Of a stretch of DNA of 5,811 nt, positions 1 through 5,811 are shown piece after piece (positions within the stretch are counted from its first letter, which is position 1; every line of letters begins with the position of its first letter). Source of the stretch: Treponema sp. GTDB lineage: Bacteria > Spirochaetota > Spirochaetia > Treponematales > Breznakiellaceae. A program made the position numbers and the translations under genes. The stretch lies in the NCBI GenBank assembly GCA_031271075.1, contig JAISWN010000365.1, forward strand, positions 1 to 5,811. The letters run 5' to 3'. The notes under the pieces are model-generated. The model did not search any database and had not been told where the DNA came from. It saw nothing but the letters and a program-made list of their open reading frames with translations.

Positions 1-420
1 GCGGACTATTCCTCCTACCTGGGGATCCCCTACTTCCCCGGCGCGGGGGAACTTACCGTGCTCTGCCTGGCCGCCGTGGGGGCATGTATAGGATTTCTGT
101 GGTTTAACGCCCACCCCGCGGAGCTGTTTATGGGAGACGTAGGAAGTCTTTCCCTGGGAGGGCTTATCGCTACTATCTCTCTTATTATAAAAAAAGAAAT
201 ACTACTTCTGATCATCGGTGGAGTCTTTGTGCTGGAGATAGCTTCTGTAATAATCCAGGTTGTGTCGTACAAGCTGAGGAAAAAAAGGGTGTTCAAAATG
301 AGTCCCCTGCATCATCACTGCGAATTATCCGGCTGGGCGGAAACTAAAGTTGTTATCCGCTTCTGGATATTGGGCGGGCTTTTTGCTATAATAGCCTTAT
401 CAACTCTGAAGATACAATAG
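1..420 (+). CDS. mraY: MraY, phospho-N-acetylmuramoyl-pentapeptide transferase (5' end outside window)
   Basis: MraY is the inner-membrane enzyme that transfers phospho-MurNAc-pentapeptide from UDP to undecaprenyl phosphate, giving lipid I. Only the last 139 codons are here, read from base 1 to TAG at 418-420. The family is usually about 360 residues, so roughly 220 N-terminal residues, including the first Asp pair of the active site, lie to the left. Visible signatures are the loop [12 protein letters not shown] (fragment residues 9-20), [15 protein letters not shown] (35-49) whose Asp at bases 136-138 is the third conserved active-site aspartate of the family, and the triple-His motif [12 protein letters not shown] (His codons at 310-318). 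Hydrophobic stretches around residues 20-34, 50-63, 68-84 and 119-135 fit the last membrane helices. The next gene, ftsW, begins 8 bases after the stop. The identification is very secure. The gene is cut by the window edge and shows no sign of being broken. Confidence 0.97.
   Translation, partial: ADYSSYLGIPYFPGAGELTVLCLAAVGACIGFLWFNAHPAELFMGDVGSLSLGGLIATISLIIKKEILLLIIGGVFVLEIASVIIQVVSYKLRKKRVFKMSPLHHHCELSGWAETKVVIRFWILGGLFAIIALSTLKIQ
364..392 (+). promoter_or_regulatory. Putative sigma-70 extended -10 promoter inside the mraY 3' end, upstream of ftsW
   Basis: Bases 384-392 read TGCTATAAT, an exact match to the extended -10 consensus TGnTATAAT. Seventeen bases upstream of the hexamer lies TGGATA (364-369), which matches TTGACA at 4 of 6 positions. 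Transcription would begin near 399, giving a leader of about 30 bases to the ftsW start at 429 that includes its ribosome site. The site overlaps codons for the last hydrophobic helix of MraY. Helix codons are AT-rich, so chance is possible, but such an exact match directly before a gene in a fairly GC-rich window is uncommon. It is predicted from sequence only. Confidence 0.4.
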
Positions 421-428
421 GGGGGAGG
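421..428 (+). promoter_or_regulatory. Ribosome binding site of ftsW abutting the start codon
   Basis: The whole mraY-ftsW gap is GGGGGAGG, and GGAGG (424-428) touches the ATG at 429 with no spacer. No ATG, GTG or TTG occurs in frame at a better distance downstream. Pairing shifted upstream onto GGGGG (421-425), using a G-U wobble, would give a spacer of 3. Initiation may also rely on ribosomes finishing mraY at 418-420. Confidence 0.55.
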
Positions 429-1667
429 ATGTACCAGTTCGAAGCCGAAATACCTGAATACCGTCCCCGGGGAAACCAGACCCTTATTGCCAGCATCTTT
501 CTCCTTACCGGGCTTGGGCTGGCGATCCTCTATTCCGCCTCCTACGGCTTTGGGCTTATTTCCAAAGGGGATGGCCTATACTACATTTCCCGGCAGTTAA
601 GGCCGGCCCTTGCGGGACTGATCCTTTTTTTTGCCGCTTCCCGGATAAAACTGGAACTGCTGCGAAAAATCATGCTCCCCATGGTGATAGGCACACTTAT
701 CCTCTGCATCCTTCCCTTTTTCCCCGGAATCGGGGTGACCAAAAACGGCGCCAGCCGCTGGATCGGAATAGGTTCTATTGAATACCAGCCTTCAGAATTA
801 GTAAAACTGACGCTGCCTCTGTATCTGGCCCACATCTTTGATAAAAAGCAGAACAATATCGGTTTTTTCACCTCCGGGGTGCTGCCGCCCATCGTAATAA
901 CCGCCCTTTTTTTTCTCATTATCTACCGGCAGAATAATTTATCTACCGCCGTGTTTATAGCGGTAAACGCCCTGTTGATCTTTTTTCTGGCGGGAGTAAA
1001 ACTGCGTTACTTTTTTATCGCGGTAGTTATGATGCTCCCCCTGACGAGCCTTATGATCCTTACCAAGGAACACCGTCTGCGGAGGGTGATCAGTTTTTTT
1101 TGGCCCAACTGGGAACCCCAGGGCGCGGGATATCAGGTTCGTTCCAGCCTCCTTACCATCATGTCCGGAGGCATCCTGGGAAAGGGCATCGGCCAGGGGA
1201 CGCGGAAAATCGCCAGTGTTCCCGAGGTTCATTCGGATTTTATTTTTTCCGCCTTTGCCGAGGAATCGGGTTTTATCGGGGTGGTCCTCCTCTTTGCCCT
1301 GTTCGCCTTCTTTGCCTGGCAGGGTTACCGGGCGGGCTGCCGGGCGCCTACGGCTTACCGGCGGCTTCTGGCCTACGGCCTCGTGACCATGATCGTATCC
1401 CAGGCTTTGCTGAACGTGGCGGTGGTCTCAGGCTCCCTTCCCGCCACGGGGATACCGCTTCCCTTCTTTTCCCACGGCGGATCTTCCCTGCTCACTACCC
1501 TGGGGATGGCGGGGCTGGTGGTAAATGTCTCGCGCCGGAGCCACGCCCCGGACCAGGAGGAAAATCTCAGGCAGTACGCCCGGGAGATCCGGCGTCAGCC
1601 GCTGTTCCGTCAGGATATTGGCGAAGAGTTCCGGGTTAAGGCCGGGGAGGACACGAATGTCCGGTGA
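429..1667 (+). CDS. ftsW: FtsW, SEDS-family septal peptidoglycan glycosyltransferase
   Basis: FtsW is a polytopic inner-membrane protein that polymerises lipid II into septal glycan strands together with its partner class B penicillin-binding protein, which is not in this window. The 412 residues match the usual family length of about 380-420. About ten hydrophobic segments are visible, near residues 18-39, 59-74, 79-98, 120-137, 149-165, 170-190, 191-211, 276-300, 311-335 and 344-367. SEDS signatures include EYQPSELVKL (118-127), VPEVHSDFIFSAFAEESGFIG (264-284; Asp270 corresponds to the proposed catalytic Asp of FtsW/RodA) and GIPLPFFSHGGSS (341-353). A basic cytoplasmic tail of about 42 residues ends the protein. 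Its final codons overlap ftsQ. One oddity is QNNLSTA (168-174) where relatives usually have QPDLGT. RodA is the alternative, but position between mraY and ftsQ/ftsA/ftsZ argues for FtsW. Confidence 0.95.
   Translation: MYQFEAEIPEYRPRGNQTLIASIFLLTGLGLAILYSASYGFGLISKGDGLYYISRQLRPALAGLILFFAASRIKLELLRKIMLPMVIGTLILCILPFFPGIGVTKNGASRWIGIGSIEYQPSELVKLTLPLYLAHIFDKKQNNIGFFTSGVLPPIVITALFFLIIYRQNNLSTAVFIAVNALLIFFLAGVKLRYFFIAVVMMLPLTSLMILTKEHRLRRVISFFWPNWEPQGAGYQVRSSLLTIMSGGILGKGIGQGTRKIASVPEVHSDFIFSAFAEESGFIGVVLLFALFAFFAWQGYRAGCRAPTAYRRLLAYGLVTMIVSQALLNVAVVSGSLPATGIPLPFFSHGGSSLLTTLGMAGLVVNVSRRSHAPDQEENLRQYAREIRRQPLFRQDIGEEFRVKAGEDTNVR
1644..1650 (+). promoter_or_regulatory. Ribosome binding site that fixes the ftsQ start
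   Basis: GGGGAGG lies 6 bases before the ATG at 1657, inside the last codons of ftsW. The ftsQ frame is open much further upstream, back to an ATG at 1525, but those 44 codons lie over conserved FtsW and code for nothing FtsQ-like. This site therefore selects 1657. Confidence 0.8.
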
Positions 1668-2541
1668 ATCTGTCCGTGTTAGATCTCCCGTGACCGGTCA
1701 AAGATCCGGCAATACCGGCAGCCCGGGGCCGCGTCCCGTTGAAACCGGCCGGGGCGCCGGATCGGGGGTGGAGAAGGGGCTTAAAGCCCTGATCATCGCC
1801 GCCACGGCAATTCTGTTACTGGAACTTGTCTGGCTTTTGGCGGTAAGCCCCTGTATGCCCCTTACAAAGATAGAAGTCCTTCTCATTCCCGGCATGAGCC
1901 GGGAAGAGATCCTCGCCGCCGCGGGCATCGGTGAACGTTCCTCCTACGTTTCGGTCAATGCCGCCCAGGCGGAGCGGTCTCTGGAGAATCTTTACCAGGT
2001 TGAATCCGCCAGGGTGATTAAGCGTTTCCCCAATGCGGTAAAGATTGTGCTGATCCCCCGGAGCGCGGCGGGGATGTCCCTGGCCCGGCTGGATGGAAGG
2101 CTTACCCCGGTATATTTTGACCGGACCGGCCTGGTATTTAAGATCGGGAGGGGAAACGATGAAATGTTCCGGGATCTGCCCCAGTTGCCGGTTATTTCGG
2201 GCCTTGTTTTTGAAAATCCTTCCCTGGGCACGAGGCTTCCCGCCCTTTTTGGCCCCCTCTTGTCCAGGCTTGAAGCCATAAGGGATGTTTCGCCGGAGTT
2301 GCTTGCGGCGATTTCGGAGATCCGGATAAACCGGAAGGCCTTTGACGGATTCGATCTTGTCTTGTATCCCGTTCATAATCCGGTAAGGATACGGCTTGAG
2401 CAGGATCTTAACGAGGCAAGTCTTCGTTATGTAATGTTAATGCTCGATGTGTTTGCCTCAAAACACTCTGAAATTGAAGAGATAGATTTTAGGGCAGAGA
2501 CCGCGTCGTACAAGGAAAAGGAGGCCCCTTCTGGCAGATGA
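1657..2541 (+). CDS. ftsQ: FtsQ/DivIB, cell-division protein with POTRA domain
   Basis: FtsQ (DivIB in Gram-positives) is a bitopic inner-membrane protein that joins the divisome and, with FtsL and FtsB, controls septal wall synthesis. From ATG 1657 the product has 294 residues, ordinary for the family. Residues 1-41 are a cytoplasmic Gly/Pro/Arg-rich tail, and 42-62 form one transmembrane helix (AIILLL-type run after Lys40 and Lys43). A POTRA domain follows at about 67-135: LTKIEVLLIPGMSREEI near 69-85, then a typical strand ending with VESARVIKRFPNAVKIVLIP (115-134). The beta domain then covers PVYFDRTGLVFK (151-162) through EIDFRAETASY (275-285), matching the family's last strands. ftsQ overlaps ftsW by 11 bases and its stop lies inside the probable ftsA start region, so translation is probably coupled on both sides. 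FtsQ sequences diverge strongly; the call rests on domain order plus position. Confidence 0.9.
   Translation: MSGESVRVRSPVTGQRSGNTGSPGPRPVETGRGAGSGVEKGLKALIIAATAILLLELVWLLAVSPCMPLTKIEVLLIPGMSREEILAAAGIGERSSYVSVNAAQAERSLENLYQVESARVIKRFPNAVKIVLIPRSAAGMSLARLDGRLTPVYFDRTGLVFKIGRGNDEMFRDLPQLPVISGLVFENPSLGTRLPALFGPLLSRLEAIRDVSPELLAAISEIRINRKAFDGFDLVLYPVHNPVRIRLEQDLNEASLRYVMLMLDVFASKHSEIEEIDFRAETASYKEKEAPSGR
2518..2524 (+). promoter_or_regulatory. Strong ribosome binding site pointing to a CTG start for ftsA
   Basis: AAGGAGG is the best ribosome site near the ftsQ-ftsA junction. The codon 6 bases downstream is CTG at 2531, in frame with ftsA. The only standard in-frame start, TTG 2546, is 21 bases away. 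The ATG at 2538 is 13 bases away and out of frame, closing after four codons. Confidence 0.7.
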
Positions 2542-3802
2542 CGGTTTGGTAGTCGGCCTCGATATAGGTTCGACTAAAGTCTGCGCGGCAATCGGCGAGC
2601 GCAGTGAAACTGGAACTATTGAAATCACCGGCGTAGGGCTCTGCCCCTCCGGGGGAATGAGAAAAGGGGTAGTGGTTAACATAGAGGCGACGCTTCGGGC
2701 TGTAAGAGAGGCTGTTGAAGCCGCCCAGATGATGAGCGGCCGGGATGTGAATTCCTGCTGGACCGGCATCGGGGGCAGCCATATTGACGGGATAAATTCC
2801 CGGGGAGTGGTGGCGGTTACCGGCAAAGACCGGGAACTCCGGGAGATAGGGGGCGGCGATATTGCCCGTGTACTGGAGGCGGCCCGGGCGGTGGTGATCC
2901 CCATGGATCGCCAGGTACTGGAGGTTATCCCCCAGAGTTACATTGTGGATGACCACAAGGGCATCAAGGATCCTCTGGATATGATCGGGGTGCGGCTTGA
3001 GGCGGAGGTTCACATCATTACCTGCTCGGTTACCAGCGCGCAAAACCTGATCAAATGCGTCAACCGGGCCGGTTACTATGTCAACGATCTGATCCTCCAG
3101 CCCCTGGCGGCCGGCAGGGCGGCGCTTACCGGCGAGGAAAGGGATCTGGGAACGGCTCTTGTTGATATCGGCGGGGGAACTACAGAAATGCTGGTTTACT
3201 GTGACGGCGCCCCCTATTCCATAGTTACCATTCCTGCGGGGGGATCTCAGGTAACCGGGGATATTTCGATCATCAAGAACATCTCTTTCGAGACCGCAGA
3301 ACGGATAAAAATTGAGTCCGGTTCCTGCCTTGAGGGCATGGACGAAAGTGATGATGATATTATTGTCCCCGGAGTCGGGGGAAGGGCGCCCATACCTATC
3401 CCCCGTTCCCAGATCCTTGCCATTATCCAGCCCCGGATGGAAGAGATTTTCAAAATGGTGAAGGAGAAGCTGGACAAGATCGCCCTGTCCCGGCCCCTGG
3501 GCGCGGGAATCGTACTGACCGGCGGCGGCGCGCAGCTTTTAGGCGCCACGGAACTTGCATCCCGGATTTTTAAGATGCCCGTAAGGGTCGGTTCGCCCAT
3601 ACCGGGCGGAGTATTAAGCGGCGGCCTCGTGGAAGCATACCGGAGCCCGGTGTACTCCACGGCGATAGGATTGGTGATGGAGGGTTTTGATCGGCAGGCA
3701 AAAGAGGGGCCGGAACGGAATGGGGAAGGGCGGGTCCGGGAAAAAGGCCCGCCGAATATTGTGCAGGCAATCAGGGACTGGCTGGGGAAAGAATTTTTTT
3801 AA
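2531..3802 (+). CDS. ftsA: FtsA, actin-like membrane tether of the FtsZ ring
   Basis: FtsA is a peripheral inner-membrane ATP-binding protein of the actin/Hsp70 fold. It anchors FtsZ filaments and signals to the periplasmic divisome. With the CTG start chosen here it has 423 residues, ordinary for FtsA. The short N-terminus LADDG then precedes the first nucleotide motif [16 protein letters not shown] (residues 8-23). With TTG 2546 the protein would begin MVVGLDIG, at the first beta strand itself, unlike familiar FtsA proteins. The 1C subdomain spans about 87-165. The second phosphate motif [11 protein letters not shown] is at 210-220 and the adenosine motif [10 protein letters not shown] at 326-335. 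A charged linker (about 386-408) leads to the C-terminal amphipathic membrane-binding helix [15 protein letters not shown] (409-423). The gene probably overlaps ftsQ by 11 bases. Identity is certain; only the start codon is open. Confidence 0.95.
   Translation: MADDGLVVGLDIGSTKVCAAIGERSETGTIEITGVGLCPSGGMRKGVVVNIEATLRAVREAVEAAQMMSGRDVNSCWTGIGGSHIDGINSRGVVAVTGKDRELREIGGGDIARVLEAARAVVIPMDRQVLEVIPQSYIVDDHKGIKDPLDMIGVRLEAEVHIITCSVTSAQNLIKCVNRAGYYVNDLILQPLAAGRAALTGEERDLGTALVDIGGGTTEMLVYCDGAPYSIVTIPAGGSQVTGDISIIKNISFETAERIKIESGSCLEGMDESDDDIIVPGVGGRAPIPIPRSQILAIIQPRMEEIFKMVKEKLDKIALSRPLGAGIVLTGGGAQLLGATELASRIFKMPVRVGSPIPGGVLSGGLVEAYRSPVYSTAIGLVMEGFDRQAKEGPERNGEGRVREKGPPNIVQAIRDWLGKEFF
3729..3753 (+). 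other. GC-rich potential hairpin near the ftsA 3' end
   Basis: GGCGGGTC (3729-3736) can pair with GGCCCGCC (3746-3753), giving 8 base pairs with one G-T, around the 9-base loop CGGGAAAAA. It lies in codons for the charged FtsA linker. No T-run follows, so it is not an intrinsic terminator. Any role in RNA stability is speculative. Confidence 0.35.
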
Positions 3803-3804
3803 TA

Positions 3805-3839
3805 ATGTTGCGTCCGCATTGGTATTGATGCGGCAATAT
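3805..3839 (+). other. Bulged hairpin in the ftsA-ftsZ gap
   Basis: The 57-base gap 3803-3859 is the longest non-coding stretch in the window. CCGCAT (3814-3819) pairs with ATGCGG (3828-3833). Beyond a 3-base bulge (CGT, 3811-3813), ATGTTG (3805-3810) pairs with CAATAT (3834-3839), with one G-T pair. The loop is TGGTATTG. The stem ends 10 bases before the ftsZ ribosome site. A-rich sequence follows, not a T-run, so it does not look like a terminator. It could affect RNA processing or ftsZ translation; that is inference. Confidence 0.45.
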
Positions 3840-3849
3840 AAAATAAATT

Positions 3850-3856
3850 GGAGGGG
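3850..3856 (+). promoter_or_regulatory. Ribosome binding site that fixes the ftsZ start
   Basis: GGAGGGG lies directly before ATG 3860; the core GGAGG (3850-3854) leaves a spacer of 5 bases. An in-frame TTG at 3848 overlaps the site itself and can be ruled out as the start. Confidence 0.85.
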
Positions 3857-3859
3857 AGT

Positions 3860-5056
3860 ATGAACATTGTGTTAAAGAATGACGGACCGGCCCTGCCGGC
3901 TTCTGCGCTGATCAAGGTTATCGGCGGGGGCGGGGGCGGCTGCAACGCGGTGAACCGCATGATAGATTGCGGCTTGGAGGGTGTTGAATTTATCGCGGTC
4001 AACACGGATCTGCAGGATCTGCTTAAAAAAAGCAGAGCGGCGATAAAGCTGCAGATCGGTTCCAAGCTTACCGGCGGCAGGGGGGCCGGCGGCCTCCCCG
4101 AGAAAGGCGAAAAGGCCGCCAATGAGGATCTGGATCTTATCCGGGAGCATGTAAAAGGGGCCGATATGGTGTTCGTTACCGCCGGAATGGGCGGGGGAAC
4201 AGGCACCGGTTCCGCGCCGATTATTGCCAAAATAGCCAGGGAAGAAGGGGCCCTTACCGTGGGGGTGGTAACCAAGCCTTTTAGCTATGAGGGGCCCGCC
4301 AAGATGGAGATTGCCGAGGGGGGGATACGGAAGCTGCGGGAAGTGGTGGACACCCTGATCGTCATCCCGAACCAGCAGCTTATGGGCATGGTGGAGCGGA
4401 CGACACCCTTAAAGCAGGCCTACCTGATGGCCGACGACGTGCTCCGCCAGGCTGTGCAGGGTATTTCCGACCTTATCACCCAGACCGGGCTTATTAATAT
4501 TGATTTTGCCGATGTGGAATCCACTATGAAAGACCAGGGAGACGCCCTTATGGGTATCGGCCTGGGAAGCGGGGAAAACCGGGCGAAGGACGCCGCCAAT
4601 AAAGCCATCGACAACCCGCTCCTTGAGGAGACCAGTATCGAGGGGGCGACCAAGCTCCTGGTGAACGTGGCCGGGGGGGAGGATCTTTCCCTGGTGGAAC
4701 TGGACGAGGTGGTAAACGTCATCCGCGCCAAGGCGCATCCGGATGTGCATATTATCCACGGGGTAACCGAGGTACCCGACCTGGGTGACAGTATCCGGGT
4801 AACGGTGATCGCTACCGGCTTCCAGGCCGAGAAGGGCAAGCGGGCCGGCGCCGCCGCGGGGGAAGGGGGAAAATCCCGTGGGGAGGACTTTATTCCCATT
4901 GATGTATGGACCGGCTATTCGCGAGGCTCGAAGCAGCAGGGTTTCCCGCCCCGGGGCGCCTACTCCGAGGAGGAGGATCTGGACATTCCCGCGGCCATCA
5001 GAAAATATAACCACCTGGCTGATAATAATCCTGCCGGTAAGATAAACGAAGGGTAG
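3860..5056 (+). CDS. ftsZ: FtsZ, tubulin-like GTPase of the division ring
   Basis: FtsZ is the cytoplasmic GTPase that polymerises at mid-cell and recruits the divisome through FtsA. The product has 398 residues, a normal length. The nucleotide pocket begins with [13 protein letters not shown] (residues 22-34). The tubulin signature [10 protein letters not shown] is at 111-120, with Ser where Ala is more usual. The T7 catalytic loop [11 protein letters not shown] (213-223) keeps Asn213, Asp215 and Asp218, so GTP hydrolysis on polymerisation should be intact. The core ends near ATGFQ (318-322). A short, Gly/Lys-rich linker of about 50 residues follows, then the conserved C-terminal peptide LDIPAAIRK (374-382) that binds FtsA. 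Sixteen further residues continue after it, more than usual. The gene follows ftsA by 57 bases and precedes the recombinase by 12. The call is certain. Confidence 0.98.
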   Translation: MNIVLKNDGPALPASALIKVIGGGGGGCNAVNRMIDCGLEGVEFIAVNTDLQDLLKKSRAAIKLQIGSKLTGGRGAGGLPEKGEKAANEDLDLIREHVKGADMVFVTAGMGGGTGTGSAPIIAKIAREEGALTVGVVTKPFSYEGPAKMEIAEGGIRKLREVVDTLIVIPNQQLMGMVERTTPLKQAYLMADDVLRQAVQGISDLITQTGLINIDFADVESTMKDQGDALMGIGLGSGENRAKDAANKAIDNPLLEETSIEGATKLLVNVAGGEDLSLVELDEVVNVIRAKAHPDVHIIHGVTEVPDLGDSIRVTVIATGFQAEKGKRAGAAAGEGGKSRGEDFIPIDVWTGYSRGSKQQGFPPRGAYSEEEDLDIPAAIRKYNHLADNNPAGKINEG

Positions 5057-5068
5057 ACGCAGAGGGCC

Positions 5069-5811
5069 GTGGATAATTCAAATTTGTTGCGCCAGTACTA
5101 TTCAAGGCTGATTGCCCTGGAACGCCGCTCCCGCCTGACCGCGGAAACCTACGCCCTGGAGATCCGGAATTTTCTGGGCTGGCTGGAAAGGGAAGGGCTT
5201 GACCCGGCGGCGGCGGATCCCCCTTCTTTGGTCCGGTACCTTGAGTACCGCAGGAACCTTGAAGGGATAGATCCCCGCTCCACGGCCAAGGCCGTCTCCG
5301 CTCTCAGGTCGTTTTTCCGGTTTCTCTGTGACGAAAGGATCCGGGGGGATAATCCCGCCGTCCTGCTCGAGGCCCCCCGCCGGCCCTTCCGGCTTCCCGA
5401 AACCCTTCCCCGGGAGGCGGTGGAGAAGATCCTCGCATCGGTGGACATCAAAAGCCCCCGGGGAATCCGGGACCGGACAATTTACGAGCTGATCTTTTCC
5501 GCGGGTCTGCGGGTCTCGGAGGCCGTGTCCCTCAACCTGAAGGATCTGGACTTTCCTTCTTCCACCGCCAGGGCGCGGGGAAAGGGGAACAAGGAGCGGC
5601 TGGTGGTGTTCGGCGCGGCGGCCGCGGACTGGCTCAGGCTTTACCTTGCCCAGGCCCGCCCCCTGCTTGCCAAGTCGCGGAAAGGGCCGGCTCTGTTTAT
5701 CACCGGAAGCGGCGGGCGGCTTTCCCGGAAGGGGATCTGGAAAAATTACCGGCGCCTTACCCTTTCCCTGGGAACCGGTTCCCGCCTCCACAGCCTGCGG
5801 CACAGTTTCGC
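5069..5811 (+). CDS. xerC/xerD: Xer-type tyrosine recombinase (3' end outside window)
   Basis: XerC and XerD cut and rejoin DNA at the dif site to resolve chromosome dimers at division. 247 codons are present of an expected 295-310; the frame is open to the window edge. The start is GTG 5069, 12 bases after the ftsZ stop and behind a modest GAGGG (5062-5066); in-frame TTGs at 5084 and 5087 are poorer choices. The N-terminal core-binding SAM-like domain covers about residues 3-87. The catalytic domain begins near 108 and shows box I SAGLRVSEA (144-152, catalytic Arg148), the beta-hairpin Lys172 in RGKGNKERL, and box II LHSLRHSF (240-247, His241 and Arg244). The second His and the nucleophilic Tyr lie beyond the window. 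N-terminus and spacing fit chromosomal Xer proteins better than phage integrases. XerC and XerD cannot be told apart by eye. Confidence 0.9.
   Translation, partial: MDNSNLLRQYYSRLIALERRSRLTAETYALEIRNFLGWLEREGLDPAAADPPSLVRYLEYRRNLEGIDPRSTAKAVSALRSFFRFLCDERIRGDNPAVLLEAPRRPFRLPETLPREAVEKILASVDIKSPRGIRDRTIYELIFSAGLRVSEAVSLNLKDLDFPSSTARARGKGNKERLVVFGAAAADWLRLYLAQARPLLAKSRKGPALFITGSGGRLSRKGIWKNYRRLTLSLGTGSRLHSLRHSF

Noticed and set aside
1100..1639. 179-codon + strand frame within ftsW
   Set aside because: It is a shadow frame rich in Gly, Arg and Pro, typical of GC-rich out-of-frame reading, over a fully conserved FtsW.
1525..1656. N-terminal extension of ftsQ from an ATG at 1525
   Set aside because: It overlaps conserved FtsW coding sequence, has no FtsQ-like content, and a strong ribosome site selects ATG 1657.
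3794..3806. T7 run at the ftsA end as a terminator, or TAATAAT as an ftsZ promoter -10
   Set aside because: No GC stem sits directly before the T-run, and no -35-like hexamer lies 16-18 bases upstream of the AT-rich box.
3837..3842. TATAAA as a -10 box for ftsZ
   Set aside because: Transcription would start at about 3849, within or at the ribosome site, and no suitable -35 is present.
4024..4032. A7 run in ftsZ as a frameshift signal
   Set aside because: The run is in frame as AAA AAA A and does not fit the X XXY YYZ slippery pattern in the reading frame; FtsZ continues intact beyond it.
4409..5014. Long - strand frames opposite ftsZ
   Set aside because: They lie antisense to conserved FtsZ, with no ribosome site or family resemblance.
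5102..5803. 233-codon - strand frame opposite the recombinase
   Set aside because: The + strand carries intact Xer motifs throughout; the antisense product is Pro/Gly/Lys-rich with no recognisable domain.

Overview
The window is a compact piece of a bacterial division and cell-wall (dcw) cluster. All genes lie on the + strand in the order mraY (3' part only), ftsW, ftsQ/divIB, ftsA, ftsZ and a Xer-type tyrosine recombinase (5' part only). I see no mobile element, tRNA, rRNA or CRISPR array, and no gene-free stretch longer than about 60 bases. The longer reading frames on the - strand are shadows of these genes.

The lipid II synthesis machinery, a lytic-type divisome with FtsQ and FtsA, and the moderately GC-rich, purine-rich coding strand with strong GGAGG ribosome sites point to a didermic bacterium. 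From gene order and the general look of the proteins I favour a spirochaete, perhaps a Treponema of the insect-gut type. This is recognition from memory and no search was run.

Layout: positions 1-420 hold the last 139 codons of mraY. ftsW (429-1667) follows after 8 bases. ftsQ (1657-2541) overlaps ftsW by 11 bases. ftsA most likely starts at a CTG codon (2531) that overlaps ftsQ by the same 11 bases, and runs to 3802. A 57-base gap holding a bulged hairpin separates ftsA from ftsZ (3860-5056). Twelve bases later a GTG-started Xer recombinase (5069 onward) runs off the right edge before its catalytic tyrosine.

The products form one pathway. MraY makes lipid I at the inner membrane, and FtsW polymerises lipid II at the septum. 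FtsQ links cytoplasmic and periplasmic divisome parts. FtsA tethers FtsZ filaments to the membrane, and FtsZ forms the ring. The recombinase family resolves chromosome dimers at division, so its place here is suggestive. Tight spacing and the absence of terminators suggest one operon. A near-consensus promoter in the 3' end of mraY could give an extra transcript beginning just before ftsW.

No undescribed system is visible. The points most worth checking are the CTG start of ftsA, the internal promoter, the hairpin before ftsZ, and the coupling of a Xer recombinase to ftsZ.
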